64,000 nt of DNA from Lachnoclostridium sp. An76 (GTDB lineage Bacteria > Bacillota > Clostridia > Lachnospirales > Lachnospiraceae). Shown here in pieces: positions 47,001 to 58,005 of the stretch. The position numbers and the translations under genes are program-made. The notes below the pieces were generated by a model that ran no database searches, was not told the DNA's origin, and saw only the letters and a list, made by a program, of their open reading frames with translations. The stretch covers positions 806,001 through 870,000 of the forward strand of contig NZ_NFHL01000001.1 in the NCBI RefSeq assembly GCF_002161355.1, read 5' to 3'. Every line of letters starts with the position of its first letter. Position 1 is the first letter of the stretch.

Positions 47001-50000
47001 GTTTCAATCCATACTCCCACGGCAGGGAGCGACAAAAGTAACGCTGGGCATCCCGGGGATGGCCAGGGCGTTTCAATCCACGCCCCCTATGCAGGGAGCG
47101 ACGACAAAAGCGCCAGAGGGTTATCTCCTGAATGATGTTTCAATCCACGCCCCCTATGCAGGGAGCGACTGTAAGAGACTCAACAGACTGCTCAAATACA
47201 CGAGGTTTCAATCCACGCCCCCTATGCAGGGAGCGACCGCCTCAGGGTAACATCGCCGGACGCTCGTTGACGTTTCAATCCACGCCCCCTATGCAGGGAG
47301 CGACATACGCAAATGAGCTTTATGTGCCATTTGATACCGTTTCAATCCACGCCCCCTATGCAGGGAGCGACGGTTCAACTCGTCAACAGTGAAACCGTCG
47401 TTGATATGGTTTCAATCCAAGCCCCCTATGCAGGGAGCGACAATATACCGATATGCAAAAGTCAAGAGGTTTTTGTGTTTCAATCCACGCCCCCTATGCA
47501 GGGAGCGACCATACACGCCCGATCCCTGCAAGTGATACGGATGTTTCAATCCACGCCCCCTATGCAGGGAGCGACAGAAGACGACATACGTTCAACTAGA
47601 GATTATACAGTTTCAATCCACGCCCCCTATGCAGAGAGCGACCATTAGCTTTTCAGCAGTATACTTAATTTTAAGATGTTTCAATCCACGCCCCCTATGC
47701 AGGGAGCGACAACGGGCAGAAGAAGGCGGATTTAATCCGTCGAAAGTTTCAATCCACGCCCCCTATGCAGGGAGCGACGGTTCAACTCGTCAACAGTGAA
47801 ACCGTCGTTGATATGGTTTCAATCCAAGCCCCCTATGCAGGGAGCGACAATATACCGATATGCAAAAGTCAAGAGGTTTTTGTGTTTCAATCCACGCCCC
47901 CTATGCAGGGAGCGACTCCCCCGATTATATAGCACGTCAAGTAATGATCTTTGTTTCAATCCACGCCCCCTATGCAGGGAGCGACAGGGATCCGGCAGTC
48001 GTACCGATACTGGGATATCGTTTCAATCCACGCCCCCTATGCAGGGAGCGACTGACCCTGTTCTGTGAAAGGAGTGAACCACGGTGGTTTCAATCCACGC
48101 CCCCTATGCAGGGAGCGACCCGCTAGAGTTAATCGTACTAGTCGTACCGCTGGAAGTTTCAATCCACGCCCCCTATGCAGGGAGCGACCAGTCACACAAC
48201 ACCATGATCACAAATTATCAGGCGTTTCAATCCACGCCCCCTATGCAGGGAGCGACCATCAGGGCATCTTTGGGGATGGAGCGTATATCCTGTTTCAATC
48301 CACGCCCCCTATGCAGGGAGCGACATCGAGAAAATTCGCAAGACGCATGAGGAAGATATCAGTTTCAATCCACGCCCCCTATGCAGGGAGCGACAAATCC
48401 TGAAGCATCGGCTGCATCACATCGGTTTGTTTCAATCCACGCCCCCTATGCAGGGAGCGACGGGAATGTACTACCATGTATACGGGAGCATACCGGGTTT
48501 CAATCCACGCCCCCTATGCAGGGAGCGACCGAGGACTTTGCGGAGCTGGCGGCGTATCTCACGTTTCAATCCACGCCCCCTATGCAGGGAGCGACGAATT
48601 AGAACCGCTTTTTATGCAGATTTGGAGGTGTTTCAATCCACGCCCCCTATGCAGGGAGCGACAAATAGTAATCGGTTACTCTGTTAGGAATATTGTCGTT
48701 TCAATCCACGCCCCCTATGCAGGGAGCGACGTTTTTCAACGCATCGTAGAAGCTGCGGTAAAAGAGTTTCAATCCACGCCCCCTATGCAGGGAGCGACTT
48801 CGAATGTGGTCATATTCTGTCCACCTCTCTGTTGTTTCAATCCACGCCCCCTATGCAGGGAGCGACGGAGCTTCGTAAAGCTTTGGGATTGACTCAGAGT
48901 GTTTCAATCCACGCCCCCTATGCAGGGAGCGACTGTTACAGGTACGACCTTGATAGCGTGCTCGATGTTTCAATCCACGCCCCCTATGCAGGGAGCGACA
49001 GTCCGGGAAATTATTGTAGGATATCGGGATTGCGTTTCAATCCACGCCCCCTATGCAGGGAGCGACACCATCTTGACCGTAGCGTCTACGCAAATTGAAT
49101 TGTTTCAATCCACGCCCCCTATGCAGGGAGCGACGATGTATATTCCGTAGCGATTCACTGCATTGCAGAGGTTTCAATCCACGCCCCCTATGCAGGGAGC
49201 GACGTCCGCGCCGAGGAATTTCTCCACATAGTCCATGCCGTTTCAATCCACGCCCCCTATGCAGGGAGCGACCACAGAGCTGAGATGCTATGACCATGTA
49301 CCACTGTTTCAATCCACGCCCCCTATGCAGGGAGCGACGGCAGATTGCCTTGTTTTCTTCCTGCTTCATCAGGGTTTCAATCCACGCCCCCTATGCAGGG
49401 AGCGACCCGGCTTCTTCGCGCACTTATCCGGGTTCAGGTGGTTTCAATCCACGCCCCCTATGCAGGGAGCGACTTGTATATCTACCCTGCCGGGCGATAT
49501 CTCGTATTGTTTCAATCCACGCCCCCTATGCAGGGAGCGACTCGCCCGTGCTTCCGCTTCTATATTTCAGCACGGTTTCAATCCACGCCCCCTATGCAGG
49601 GAGCGACAACGAACACCTATAGCAATTGCATCAACAGACGAGGTTTCAATCCACGCCCCCTATGCAGGGAGCGACAACAAACAGTCATATTATGAGGTGC
49701 TGTGTTATCTTGTTTCAATCCACGCCCCCTATGCAGGGAGCGACGCAGCTAACAGTGCAGATATAGCTGCTATAAAGACGTTTCAATCCACGCCCCCTAT
49801 GCAGGGAGCGACTACACGGTTGCTGTCAGATTTCCCTGTAGAGTTTGTTTCAATCCACGCCCCCTATGCAGGGAGCGACTCACCATTTCTGGTGGTTCTA
49901 ATCCTTGTAAATGTTTCAATCCACGCCCCCTATGCAGGGAGCGACCACTAGCGCCAGATCCGTATCTAAATACACGTGGGTTTCAATCCACGCCCCCTAT

Positions 50001-53000
50001 GCAGGGAGCGACTGACAGCGACGATGTTGCCACCGTGTCCGTTGTGTTTCAATCCACGCCCCCTATGCAGGGAGCGACTTGAAGCACTCTGACAGGTCTT
50101 CATCCGAATTGATGTTTCAATCCACGCCCCCTATGCAGGGAGCGACGAAGAAAAAGCTGAGTACAGGGCGAAGAAAGCAGTTTCAATCCACGCCCCCTAT
50201 GCAGGGAGCGACAGCACCAATCATTGATGGCTACAATGCCGTTGTCGGTTTCAATCCACGCCCCCTATGCAGGGAGCGACACGATCCCATTCCACAGAAT
50301 CGCAGTTGCTACAAACGTTTCAATCCACGCCCCCTATGCAGGGAGCGACCTGAGACGGCTGTCACAGCAAGGACTCAACTACGGTTTCAATCCACGCCCC
50401 CTATGCAGGGAGCGACGGAAGCGAGGTGAGCCTGATGGCGAAAGGGAAATATGTTTCAATCCACGCCCCCTATGCAGGGAGCGACCGAGCCCTGTGAGGA
50501 CTTTCGGCAAGCGTATGAGGTTTCAATCCACGCCCCCTATGCAGGGAGCGACTTCGTCTGTACGAGTGAAATAATATTCAATTCCATAGTTTCAATCCAC
50601 GCCCCCTATGCAGGGAGCGACCAGAGAGCGAGGATGACTATTCACGGATCGCAGATGTTTCAATCCACGCCCCCTATGCAGGGAGCGACTGATCAGACCG
50701 AACAGGAGAAGTCAGCCTTCGACGTTTCAATCCACGCCCCCTATGCAGGGAGCGACATCACAAACTCTACTCCCTGGACCTGATCCACCTGTTTCAATCC
50801 ACGCCCCCTATGCAGGGAGCGACGGTATCCCGGATGCGGAAATCGCCACGCCGGATGAAGTTTCAATCCACGCCCCCTATGCAGGGAGCGACGTGTTTCA
50901 GAACAGGGGAAAGAGAGGAAGACAAATGTTTCAATCCACGCCCCCTATGCAGGGAGCGACTAAGTTCGCCTCTACCGCCCTCATTCATGTATGCGTTTCA
51001 ATCCACGCCCCCTATGCAGGGAGCGACAGATATTCCCATTGAAGTCGCCATATCGCCAAATAATGTTTCAATCCACGCCCCCTATGCAGGGAGCGACCAT
51101 GCGAAATCAAATTTTTGTACTTCGTGTGGGACGTTTCAATCCACGCCCCCTATGCAGGGAGCGACTGAAAAATTCCGTGTCGCAGGCATGGAACAATATG
51201 TTTCAATCCACGCCCCCTATGCAGGGAGCGACTTTTTTTGGACACGTCCTCTGCTATACTACTCAAGGTTTCAATCCACGCCCCCTATGCAGGGAGCGAC
51301 GGCAGACGGAATCTATCGAAACATAGATAAGATTGTTTCAATCCACGCCCCCTATGCAGGGAGCGACTGCCATCAGCTCACCTCGAACACCCATTCGTAG
51401 TGTTTCAATCCACGCCCCCTATGCAGGGAGCGACGAGCCTGCAACCCGGAGAACCCTACCCACTGGCTGTTTCAATCCACGCCCCCTATGCAGGGAGCGA
51501 CGCAAAAAGTATCTTGAAATGAACGGTTATTCTGTGTTTCAATCCACGCCCCCTATGCAGGGAGCGACGGACTTTATCTTGAAACTCCTGAAGCGTCCCA
51601 TAGTTTCAATCCACGCCCCCTATGCAGGGAGCGACAAGCAACAGTTTCCGGAAATACTGGAACCAACCTGTTTCAATCCACGCCCCCTATGCAGGGAGCG
51701 ACAATGCATTCATCACTTTCACATACAAATTCTTCTGTTTCAATCCACGCCCCCTATGCAGGGAGCGACTCCAAACAGTTCTTGAGATTGAAGAAAAAGA
51801 GGGGTTTCAATCCACGCCCCCTATGCAGGGAGCGACCGTAATACTTGATCAAAAATGCGGATATCAGTCCGTTTCAATCCACGCCCCCTATGCAGGGAGC
51901 GACCATCGAGCGTATTAAGCTTGTTGAGAACTTTCTGTTTCAATCCACGCCCCCTATGCAGGGAGCGACTAACCGAAGATGTCTTACTGGACGGACAGAC
52001 AGGTTTCAATCCACGCCCCCTATGCAGGGAGCGACAGAAAGCCGACGGCATCCAGTTCCGAGTAATCTTGTTTCAATCCACGCCCCCTATGCAGGGAGCG
52101 ACTACATCGCTTAAAACGTATTTTGCCTATGGTCTGGTTTCAATCCACGCCCCCTATGCAGGGAGCGACCCGGTCAGGCCATTCCAAGCCGACTGGATAC
52201 CTGTGTTTCAATCCACGCCCCCTATGCAGGGAGCGACATGTATATCTACCCTGCCGAGCGATATCTCATATTGTTTCAATCCACGCCCCCTATGCAGGGA
52301 GCGACATCAGCGTAGGAGGTAAGACATGTTTGAGTATAACGGGTTTCAATCCACGCCCCCTATGCAGGGAGCGACGTAGCGGCAGGAGTTAAGTATAACG
52401 CTACAATCGTTTCAATCCACGCCCCCTATGCAGGGAGCGACATTATTGCGGACCTGCCCGAGTACTTCATCATCGTTTCAATCCACGCCCCCTATGCAGG
52501 GAGCGACCGACAGCCGGGAGAATAAAGTTATTAAGTATCTGGCGTTTCAATCCACGCCCCCTATGCAGGGAGCGACTTGAACTGCCAGCGAATCAGTACC
52601 ACACATGGGGAGTTTCAATCCACGCCCCCTATGCAGGGAGCGACGATTATCCCCGTGAGCCTGCTTGAAAACGTACTTGGTTTCAATCCACGCCCCCTAT
52701 GCAGGGAGCGACTACACCCCACGCGATCATATCCCATGTCATACACAGTTTCAATCCACGCCCCCTATGCAGGGAGCGACAGTTTTGTGTAAAATTTAAT
52801 ATGATTTCTGTGTGTTTCAATCCACGCCCCCTATGCAGGGAGCGACCTTTAATTCTTGCTCAGGCGTTTTCTTTTTCATTTGTTTCAATCCACGCCCCCT
52901 ATGCAGGGAGCGACAGTGTTGACAAAACACCTTAAAAGGTGTAATATAGTTTCAATCCACGCCCCCTATGCAGGGAGCGACATATTGGCTGACGCCGGAA

Positions 53001-53184
53001 GGCTTGCTGAAACTTGTTTCAATCCACGCCCCCTATGCAGGGAGCGACGTACGGAACGACTGCCAGCGTCTGCATCCTCAAGGCGTTTCAATCCACGCCC
53101 CCTATGCAGGGAGCGACTTGATCGATGCCGTCATTGTCGATGACTCTTATTGTTTCAATCCACGCCCCCTATGCAGGGAGCGAC
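47001..53184 (-). CRISPR. Type I-C CRISPR array, 92 repeats and 91 spacers
   Basis: 33-bp repeat beginning GTTTCAATCC and ending GCAGGGAGCGAC on the plus strand, with spacers of 33-37 bp. I counted 92 repeat starts from 47001 to 53152. The first (47001) is degenerate, repeats at 47409 and 47816 share a variant (CCAAGCCCC), and the one at 47610 has GCAGAGAGC; repeats near cas2 are perfect. So the leader end is on the right and the old end on the left. The transcript runs on the minus strand: the repeat then ends GTGGATTGAAAC and has a CGCTCCC / GGGGGCG stem, as in type I-C, where Cas5c cuts to leave an 11-nt handle. Confidence 0.98.
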
Positions 53185-53366
53185 CGCAATTTCAGCCAAA
53201 AATTCTTCCTCATTTTCAGCAGAAATCGACAAATTATCATTTCAAATACTTAAATTTCCCCTTTTTTCATCCCCTCTTCGTCTACAAAACACGCCGTTTG
53301 TGCACATTTAAGAGTGCGAATCCCCCGGCATTTTTATGTCCGCTTCCTATTCGCACTCTTATATTA
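53185..53366 (-). promoter_or_regulatory. CRISPR leader
   Basis: AT-rich 182 bp between cas2 and the newest repeat. It holds an inverted repeat TAAGAGTGCGAAT / ATTCGCACTCTTA (53308-53362, loop ~29 nt) and runs of A/T near the array. A GTGCGAA-type hairpin is what I recall from other type I-C leaders. It should carry the array promoter and integration signals; the exact promoter is not clear. Confidence 0.75.
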
Positions 53367-53657
53367 TCACAAAATCAACGTATCATCCACTGCAATTCCA
53401 CGGTCAACACCCATATGTTCCACTTTTGTCTGATACTTATTTCCCAAATAATAGAATCTCAGGCTGTCAACACTCTCATCAATAATATCTGCCAATATTG
53501 CTTTCAAGGTAACGCACTGGGCATTGTCCAAAATGCATTCAAAAACAGAATTTTGCACTCTTCTTCCATAATTTACGCACTGCTTTGCGACTTTCCGCAG
53601 CCGTTTCCTTCCCGCCGCGGTCTCTGTATTCACATCATATGTGATCAGCACAAGCAT
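53367..53657 (-). CDS. cas2: CRISPR-associated endonuclease Cas2
   Basis: 96 residues. Works with Cas1 to insert spacers. Starts MLVLITYDVNTETAAGRKRLRKVAKQCVNYGRRVQNSVFEC, the type I-C Cas2 form, with the metal Asp in YDV. Ends at the leader; its start is 9 bp after the cas1 stop. Confidence 0.97.
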   Translation of the reverse strand: MLVLITYDVNTETAAGRKRLRKVAKQCVNYGRRVQNSVFECILDNAQCVTLKAILADIIDESVDSLRFYYLGNKYQTKVEHMGVDRGIAVDDTLIL

Positions 53658-53666
53658 TCCGCCACC

Positions 53667-54698
53667 TCACTTCCACAGGAATACAGGATAACCGTCCAGA
53701 TCGCCTCTTAAATATCTGGCGAGGAGCATTGCCTGTACATAGGGCACCATCCCCCACTCCACTTTTTCCTTCAGATAGGGGTGGGTAATGATTTCCTTTT
53801 TCTTATTCTGCCATTCTCCAAGCACTTTTTTCCGCAGTTCATCATTCATCAGTACCGCCCCGTTTTCCTTCACAGAGAAATTCTTCCCGCTGATGATCTT
53901 CTTATTGATCAGCGTAAGTACAAACCGGTCGGCAAGGATTGCTCTCAGTTCCTCGATCAGATCCAGCGACAGAGACGCCCTGCCCGGACGGTCCGTGTGA
54001 AGATATCCCACATAGGGATCCAGCCCCACACTTTCCAGAGCTGAAGTAATACTGTTTGTCAGCAGGGTATAGACAAACGACAGGAGCGCATTCACGTTAT
54101 CAAGAGGCGGGCGCTTATTCCGTCCCCTGAATGCGAAATCCTTTTTCTGCTGAAGGATCAGTTCATCGAACACGCCGAAATAAATGCTGGCAGCCTCGCC
54201 CTCGTAGCCTCTGAGCTGTTCTTTCGATTCCGCGCTGCGGATCCGTTCCAAAGCTTCTTTCAGAAAAGCGGATGCATTTTTTACCCGTTCTGCATCAATC
54301 TGCATCGAATGATCCCTCACAGCCCGTTCCAGGACCCATCTGGCATTATATACCTTGCCCAGTATACAGTTTCTTGCGATTTCCAGGCTGATCTTTTCAT
54401 CGTTTTTACTCGCATACTGCTGTTCTCTTAATATCACATTTCCTTTAATCCTTCCGGAAACACGGGCCAGAAATTTTCCCTGAGGCGTAAGGTAACATAG
54501 AGAAATATTCCGCTCCGCGCAGGCTCCCATCAGCGCAGGGCTTGTCCCGCGGTAGCCGAAGGAAACGATCCCTTCCAGATTATGCAGCGGTATCCTGCCC
54601 AATTCTTTCTGCTCCTCCAGGACAACTATATTTTCCCCATCCAGAGACAGATAACTGTTTTCAGAAGTAACATACAGTGTATTCAGCAGTTTTTTCAT
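53667..54698 (-). CDS. cas1: CRISPR-associated integrase Cas1 (type I-C)
   Basis: 343 residues. Starts MKKLLNTLYVTSENSYLSLDGENIVV. Catalytic features: E in LRGYEGEAASIYFGVFDELI, H in GLDPYVGYLHTDRPGRASLSLDLIEELRAILADRFVL with the nearby D/E, and the LNNALSF-like DNVNALLSFVYTLL. Overlaps cas4 by 4 bp. Confidence 0.97.
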   Translation of the reverse strand: MKKLLNTLYVTSENSYLSLDGENIVVLEEQKELGRIPLHNLEGIVSFGYRGTSPALMGACAERNISLCYLTPQGKFLARVSGRIKGNVILREQQYASKNDEKISLEIARNCILGKVYNARWVLERAVRDHSMQIDAERVKNASAFLKEALERIRSAESKEQLRGYEGEAASIYFGVFDELILQQKKDFAFRGRNKRPPLDNVNALLSFVYTLLTNSITSALESVGLDPYVGYLHTDRPGRASLSLDLIEELRAILADRFVLTLINKKIISGKNFSVKENGAVLMNDELRKKVLGEWQNKKKEIITHPYLKEKVEWGMVPYVQAMLLARYLRGDLDGYPVFLWK

Positions 54699-55363
54699 TC
54701 ATCTTCCTCCTTCAGCATCTGATCAATATATGTCTTCACGGAGACTGTTTTCCCGAGTTTCGGCAGACAGATATCTTTGAGAGAACACGCATTGCACGAT
54801 TTGCTGTACTTCACTTTCGGCGTATACTTTCTGGAATAATACCCATGCATCTCCTGGAACATATCTTTCACCTCTCTGCGGAGTTCTTCTGTGATCTCCA
54901 CAGATTCACGCCGTCTCGTCTCGCCGTAAAATATCGCTCCCTCCGGCACCTGCGCAGAAAACATTTCTTCCAGGCACATCGCCTGTGCCGCAAGCTGAAG
55001 CTTATCCTCCTCCGACAGTTTCGGTTTCCCCTTTTTATATTCCACCGGATAGATCGAATACAGCCCTCTGTGGCCATGCAGCTTTATCCCATCCTCACAT
55101 TTATGGAACTCCACCAGGTCGCACTCGCCGCTGATCCCCAGCTCCCTGGATGAGACTGGCAGGGCTCTGGCAGTGATAACATCCTTTCGTTTTTCTCTAA
55201 GTGACGGATCATGCACTTTCTTATGCATCAGCTCGCCTGTAACCGTATGCACATTCTCCGCCCACTGCTGCTCTATATGGATCAGCGCCCACTGTCTCCG
55301 GCAGAATTTGAAATGCTGGATTCCCGAGATCATCAGATAATCATCTTCCGAATATTCCATCAT
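54695..55363 (-). CDS. cas4: CRISPR-associated exonuclease Cas4
   Basis: 222 residues. RecB-like nuclease with an iron-sulfur cluster that trims prespacers and helps choose PAM ends. N-terminal Cys in HFKFCRRQWALIHIEQQW, nuclease motifs SGECDLVEFHK and PVEYKKGKPK, and the C-terminal cluster CNACSLKDICLP. Overlaps both neighbours by 4 bp. Confidence 0.97.
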   Translation of the reverse strand: MMEYSEDDYLMISGIQHFKFCRRQWALIHIEQQWAENVHTVTGELMHKKVHDPSLREKRKDVITARALPVSSRELGISGECDLVEFHKCEDGIKLHGHRGLYSIYPVEYKKGKPKLSEEDKLQLAAQAMCLEEMFSAQVPEGAIFYGETRRRESVEITEELRREVKDMFQEMHGYYSRKYTPKVKYSKSCNACSLKDICLPKLGKTVSVKTYIDQMLKEEDE

Positions 55364-56271
55364 ACCATCCTTTTCACTTCAACTGAATCCGGTATCTTCT
55401 CCTCATGTATTTCCACCGTGTAGTCCTGATACTTTCTCGGATATTCCACGCCTTCATTTCTCTTTACTTCCACAGCGTCAAATAATTTATACGCCGGACA
55501 GTCACCGAGCTCTTTGCTGTGTTTGAATACGATCAGTTCCCGGACAGCCATTTTTCCCCTTGCAGCCGAATGGTCATTTTCAAACATATTGATGATCGCT
55601 TCCCACAGAAGCTCCAGGTCCTCCTCCGAAAAGCCGGTCACCTTCCGCGCAAGGTTTGCTGATACATATCCCTCCGCCCGGTATAATCCATAAGGAACAA
55701 TACTCTTTCTTCCCATCTCGGTGCTCTTGTTTTCTGCGTCTTTCTCAGTGGTGATCGCCACTCTTGTAATCGTCACTTCCTGGCTGATGACCGGGTCAAT
55801 GCTCCTTGCAAATCCGATCTGCACCGGTCCTCTGACCTGCCCACAGTTTAAAGAGGCTTTTACAAATGTCGTCATGACCGCACCAAAGGTACGGATATCA
55901 TAGAAATTGCCGCACATATAATCTTTTAATTTAAGGTCTGTATCCGGATCGCTTTTCTTTAATTTCTTCAGCGCTTCCGTCACCTTTTTGTCTTCCGTCT
56001 CCTCGATCCCGAGACTTCTGCACGCTTCCCGGTCGCTTCTGTTGAGCGGTACGTCTTCCTTGATATAGATCTGGAAGCCTTCCGCGTCTTCTTTTACCGT
56101 CTCCACATAATTCCTGATCTTGCGCTTTAAGCACACATCCGTAACAAGCCCGAGTCCGCTCTCAGGATCGATCCTCGGCATATTTCCCGCATCAGGATCT
56201 CCGTTCGGATTTCCATTCTCTACGTCGAACAGCACAACAAATTCATACCTGTTTTTGATCACTTCGCTCAT
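55360..56271 (-). CDS. cas7c: Type I-C Cascade backbone protein Cas7 (Csd2)
   Basis: 303 residues. Forms the crRNA-bound filament. RYEFVVLFDVENGNPNGDPDAGNMPRIDPESGLGLVTDVCLKRKIRNYV is the diagnostic N-terminus of Cas7/Csd2; GPVQIGFARSIDPVISQEVTITRVAITTEKDAE and YRAEGYVSANLARKVTGFSEEDLELLWEAI follow. Its ATG directly follows the cas8c stop. Confidence 0.97.
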   Translation of the reverse strand: MSEVIKNRYEFVVLFDVENGNPNGDPDAGNMPRIDPESGLGLVTDVCLKRKIRNYVETVKEDAEGFQIYIKEDVPLNRSDREACRSLGIEETEDKKVTEALKKLKKSDPDTDLKLKDYMCGNFYDIRTFGAVMTTFVKASLNCGQVRGPVQIGFARSIDPVISQEVTITRVAITTEKDAENKSTEMGRKSIVPYGLYRAEGYVSANLARKVTGFSEEDLELLWEAIINMFENDHSAARGKMAVRELIVFKHSKELGDCPAYKLFDAVEVKRNEGVEYPRKYQDYTVEIHEEKIPDSVEVKRMV

Positions 56272-58005
56272 CTACATTTCCTCCCGTTTTTCGTATTTTT
56301 TCTGCACCTGGTGATAATATCCCAGAATGAATTTCCCCTGTTCCTCCAGCGTCAGCCGTCTCGGGTATTCATCCAGCTTTTCCATGATTTCCGTCAGCAA
56401 CTTCTCGTAATAGCCTTTTGCACTGCCTTTCTCCCGCTCCAGTTTTTTCATATGGCTGTTTTTCAATTTCACAAGCACCGGGAAGATCGATGCCGGCGTC
56501 GCGCACGCGGAATTAAAATACCGGTCGCGGATCGTCGCCTTAATCCCCGGGTTCGCGTCCATCTGGATCGACTCTAATACGGAAAACAGCCTTCCAAGCA
56601 CATATGCTGTATCTCTGCTCTCTTCTTTCAGTCCCATATAACTCTCTCCTTCCTTCCAGTTCGCATTTCGTATCAGATAAGCTTTGATGATCCCTGCCCT
56701 GCCCCAGGTAACCCTGCCCTGCTCTGCCCGGATCCGGATCAGGACATCTGTATAAAGGCTCGCCGGATATCCGGCTCCCGACAGGATTGCCTGAAGCACC
56801 AGCGCCGCCATATTCGGAACCGGCGACTTATCTTTAGAATTCTGATTCACGGTCTCCGCAAGCATATCCCGGATTCCCATAAGCTCGCGGTTCTCCCAGG
56901 ACGGCTTAACGATCGACATTCTCTCATAATGCGCCGCCAGGTTTTTCAATATATTCCCAAAGGAATCCTGGTAGAAAAACCGCACGGACAGCCGCGCCGC
57001 ATTCGGCGCAAGAGAAAGGATATAAAACCTCTGATCCGGGTCCAGGACGACGTCGCCTGTATGGAACGGTCTGTCCTTTTTCAGGTTTTCAAACATCCCC
57101 TTTATCTCTTCCTGATTGTCAGGCTTTGGATCTGCGGCTTCGAAAAACGCCGTCTGATATTCTTCCTTTCCGCTTTCCGCCCAGAATACGATCATGGAAT
57201 CTCCCAACTGAAATGTATAGTCCCTCTGCCCGAGCAGATAATTCAGAGCCGTCGTATAGGCAAACTCCGCATACCGTCCGACAGGCGCGTTATAACTCTG
57301 CTCTTTCCCATAAGATTCAAAAGCCGGAGCGTTAAACGAAACAAGGGCTGCGCCGCTGGACTGGGCTCCCGGAACCCCTTTGATCGTTTTATGGATCCTG
57401 GAGATCTCTGCCTCTTTTCCGGTCACAAGACAGACCCCTGTCTGTCCGCCTTCTGAAGATACAGTTCTTGCGCGTTCCCAGGATGCCTGTATAAACGGAT
57501 CATCCTGTGCGTAATGCATCCCCATACAGAAGATCAGGTTGCCTCCGTCCGTGACCTCTTCCCATCGTTCCTTAATCTCAATACATTCTGATGCTTTCTC
57601 CGGTTCCCACGTCTCAAAAAAGGATCGGACCGCCTGCGCCATCTCGCCTTCTGTCTCCCGCAGCAGTGACAGATGCCTTTCCTTTGCCGCTCTAAAGCAT
57701 TCAATCACTCTTTGGTTCGGGCCTTCCGCGTCAATGCCGAGAATATATTTTGAATTGTCACACAGAAAATTTGCCGAAACCCCTGATGAACGTGTCACCA
57801 TCTCCGGCACTTTGATCTGCTGAGGAACCAGTACTTTCTTTTTTCCTCTATCCTCTTCCTGTTTCAAAGTGAGGATTCCCAGGACCCTGCCGTCTTTTGA
57901 CAGATTGACGCCATAAGAAACCTTCGCCTTGCACCAGCCCTCCTGATCCACTTCCCCTTGCTTTTCCAGATTTTCATAATGCTTTACCAATGCCTGTAAG
58001 ATCAT
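56272..58005 (-). CDS. cas8c: Type I-C large subunit Cas8c (Csd1)
   Basis: 577 residues, standard for Csd1. Recognises the PAM and anchors the complex. Start MILQALVKHYENLEKQGEVDQEGWCKAKVSYGVNLSKDGRVLGI and internal segments FLCDNSKYILGID, GAALVSFNAPAFESYGKEQSYNAPVGRYAEFAYTTALNYLL and GRLFSVLESIQMDANPGIKATIRDRYFNSACATPASIFPVL are characteristic. In I-C an internal start can give a separate Cas11c; a Met near residue 450 could serve, but I cannot confirm it. Confidence 0.96.
   Translation of the reverse strand: MILQALVKHYENLEKQGEVDQEGWCKAKVSYGVNLSKDGRVLGILTLKQEEDRGKKKVLVPQQIKVPEMVTRSSGVSANFLCDNSKYILGIDAEGPNQRVIECFRAAKERHLSLLRETEGEMAQAVRSFFETWEPEKASECIEIKERWEEVTDGGNLIFCMGMHYAQDDPFIQASWERARTVSSEGGQTGVCLVTGKEAEISRIHKTIKGVPGAQSSGAALVSFNAPAFESYGKEQSYNAPVGRYAEFAYTTALNYLLGQRDYTFQLGDSMIVFWAESGKEEYQTAFFEAADPKPDNQEEIKGMFENLKKDRPFHTGDVVLDPDQRFYILSLAPNAARLSVRFFYQDSFGNILKNLAAHYERMSIVKPSWENRELMGIRDMLAETVNQNSKDKSPVPNMAALVLQAILSGAGYPASLYTDVLIRIRAEQGRVTWGRAGIIKAYLIRNANWKEGESYMGLKEESRDTAYVLGRLFSVLESIQMDANPGIKATIRDRYFNSACATPASIFPVLVKLKNSHMKKLEREKGSAKGYYEKLLTEIMEKLDEYPRRLTLEEQGKFILGYYHQVQKKYEKREEM

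Noticed and set aside
49037-49369. Minus-strand frames with RSLHRGRGLK repeats
   Set aside because: CRISPR repeat translated on the other strand; not genes.
47059-53143. Many plus-strand open frames made of FQSTPPMQGAT / FNPRPLCRER / VSIHAPYAGSD repeats
   Set aside because: They are translations of the CRISPR repeat in three frames, with no ribosome binding sites; not genes.
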